Below are positions 63,661 through 64,000 of a stretch of DNA of 64,000 nucleotides, one piece after another. Numbering within the stretch: position 1 is the stretch's first letter; the number at the start of each line of letters is the position of its first letter. The notes below the pieces were generated by a model. The model was not told where the DNA came from and did not search any database. It was given only the letters and a program-made list of their open reading frames with translations. The translations under genes were made by a program, and so were the position numbers. Source of the stretch: Pseudoduganella violaceinigra DSM 15887 (GTDB lineage Bacteria > Pseudomonadota > Gammaproteobacteria > Burkholderiales > Burkholderiaceae_D); the NCBI RefSeq assembly GCF_000425385.1, contig NZ_AUDI01000019.1, positions 183,515-247,514 of the forward strand, given 5' to 3'.

Positions 63661-64000
63661 CTAGTGGACTGTAACAGTTGAATCCGTAGTGATGCGCCGT
63701 TTGGCGTCGAAGTATTTCCACTTCACAGGCTTAGGCGCTTCGTTGTATTTGCGGATATAGCGCATGAGCTTGGCCTTGAGATCCTTGACTGAAGTGAATA
63801 CGCCACGTGCTATCACGTCACGTTCGATCTTGGCGAACCAAAGTTCAACCTGATTCAACCAGGACGAGTAGGTCGGGGTGAAGTGCATGTGGACGTTCGG
63901 ATGCTGTTCGAGGAAGGCGGTGACCAGCTTGGTCTTGTGGGCGGAGAGGTTATCTGCGATGACGTGGATTTCTTTGCGCCTGGGTTGGTTGGCAACGATA
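63661..64000 (-). mobile_element. IS630-family transposase, C-terminal part (runs off the window)
   Basis: The frame enters from the right edge and stops at TAG (63663-63661), giving 112 residues. HVIADNLSAHKTKLV holds the second Asp of the DDE triad, and SSWLNQVELWFAKIER holds the final Glu, both in the IS630 consensus. A conserved YIRKYNEAPKPVKW tail follows. The element end should lie close to the stop codon; sequence TGGACTGTAACAG next to it may be part of the terminal inverted repeat. The left part is outside the window. Confidence 0.88.

Noticed and set aside
63474..63674. Plus-strand frame of 66 codons next to the transposase end
   Set aside because: No domain or ribosome-binding site is seen, and it runs into the insertion sequence end; likely non-coding or remnant sequence.
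58809..64000. A search by eye for a second copy of the tRNA-Val 3' end as an attachment repeat
   Set aside because: No convincing repeat of the T-arm and acceptor end was found before the window edge.

Overview
The window is high-GC chromosomal DNA of a betaproteobacterium, most likely an Oxalobacteraceae member of the Massilia/Duganella/Janthinobacterium type. This is inferred from protein character, gene order (wrbA-DUF2069 beside yihY; gloB-methyltransferase-rnhA-dnaQ), tRNA-Val(CAC), many c-di-GMP and chemotaxis genes, and dense ATGA-overlapped operons. Coding is nearly continuous up to about 58.8 kb. After that point the sequence becomes accessory: small genes, pseudogenes and an insertion sequence.

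Layout. 1-4.1 kb: the end of a hydrolase gene, dcd, a CpxA/CpxR-like two-component pair, and a divergent CpxP/Spy-like periplasmic protein followed by an unknown proline-rich protein. 4.1-13.1 kb: the most unusual block. A consensus sigma-54 promoter (4198-4213), preceded by two matching GCGAA-N6-TTCGC dyads 41 bp apart, precedes a five-gene run: a glycine-rich repeat-module protein with a nested internal start, an HExxH metallopeptidase, a 724-residue unknown protein, an AONS-like PLP enzyme, a GIY-YIG-like protein carrying the same glycine-rich module, and then an amidohydrolase. A convergent gene encodes a sigma-54 activator. 13.2-16.6 kb: a large basic amino acid decarboxylase, a DUF4337 protein and folA. 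16.8-25.1 kb: a tight four-gene plus-strand operon (carA, carB with an extra C-terminal domain, a chemoreceptor, an M48 peptidase) lying between folA and thyA, which are commonly neighbours. 25.1-30.5 kb: minus-strand operon of ABC exporter, threonine aldolase, RhlE-like helicase and thyA. 30.5-36.9 kb: AttH-like lipocalin, FtsX-like permease, DUF4124 protein, FAD-linked dehydrogenase, DUF2069 protein and wrbA. 37-45.8 kb: yihY, hydrolase, metY, CBS protein, REC-GGDEF-EAL protein, aroC and an MFS transporter. 45.8-49 kb: HDOD and PAS-GGDEF-EAL signalling genes. 49.3-58.8 kb: aidB-like gene, upp, Hpt protein, cold-shock gene, LysR/aceB pair with a 13-bp inverted-repeat operator candidate, a DsbA-fold isomerase, gloB, methyltransferase, rnhA, dnaQ and tRNA-Val.

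58.8-64 kb is an accessory segment directly downstream of tRNA-Val. It has a five-gene minus-strand operon of very small proteins ending in an AlpA-like DNA-binding protein, a frameshifted flavocytochrome c flavoprotein remnant, an immunity-protein-like gene, gene fragments, and an IS630-type transposase running off the end of the window.

Two candidates for undescribed biology stand out. First, the 4.1-13.1 kb locus looks like one regulon with its own activator, promoter and activator sites, and it encodes two related glycine-rich proteins plus a protease and two other enzymes of unknown substrate. Second, the carA-carB-chemoreceptor-M48 operon carries an unusual carB extension. Functions proposed for both are inference only.
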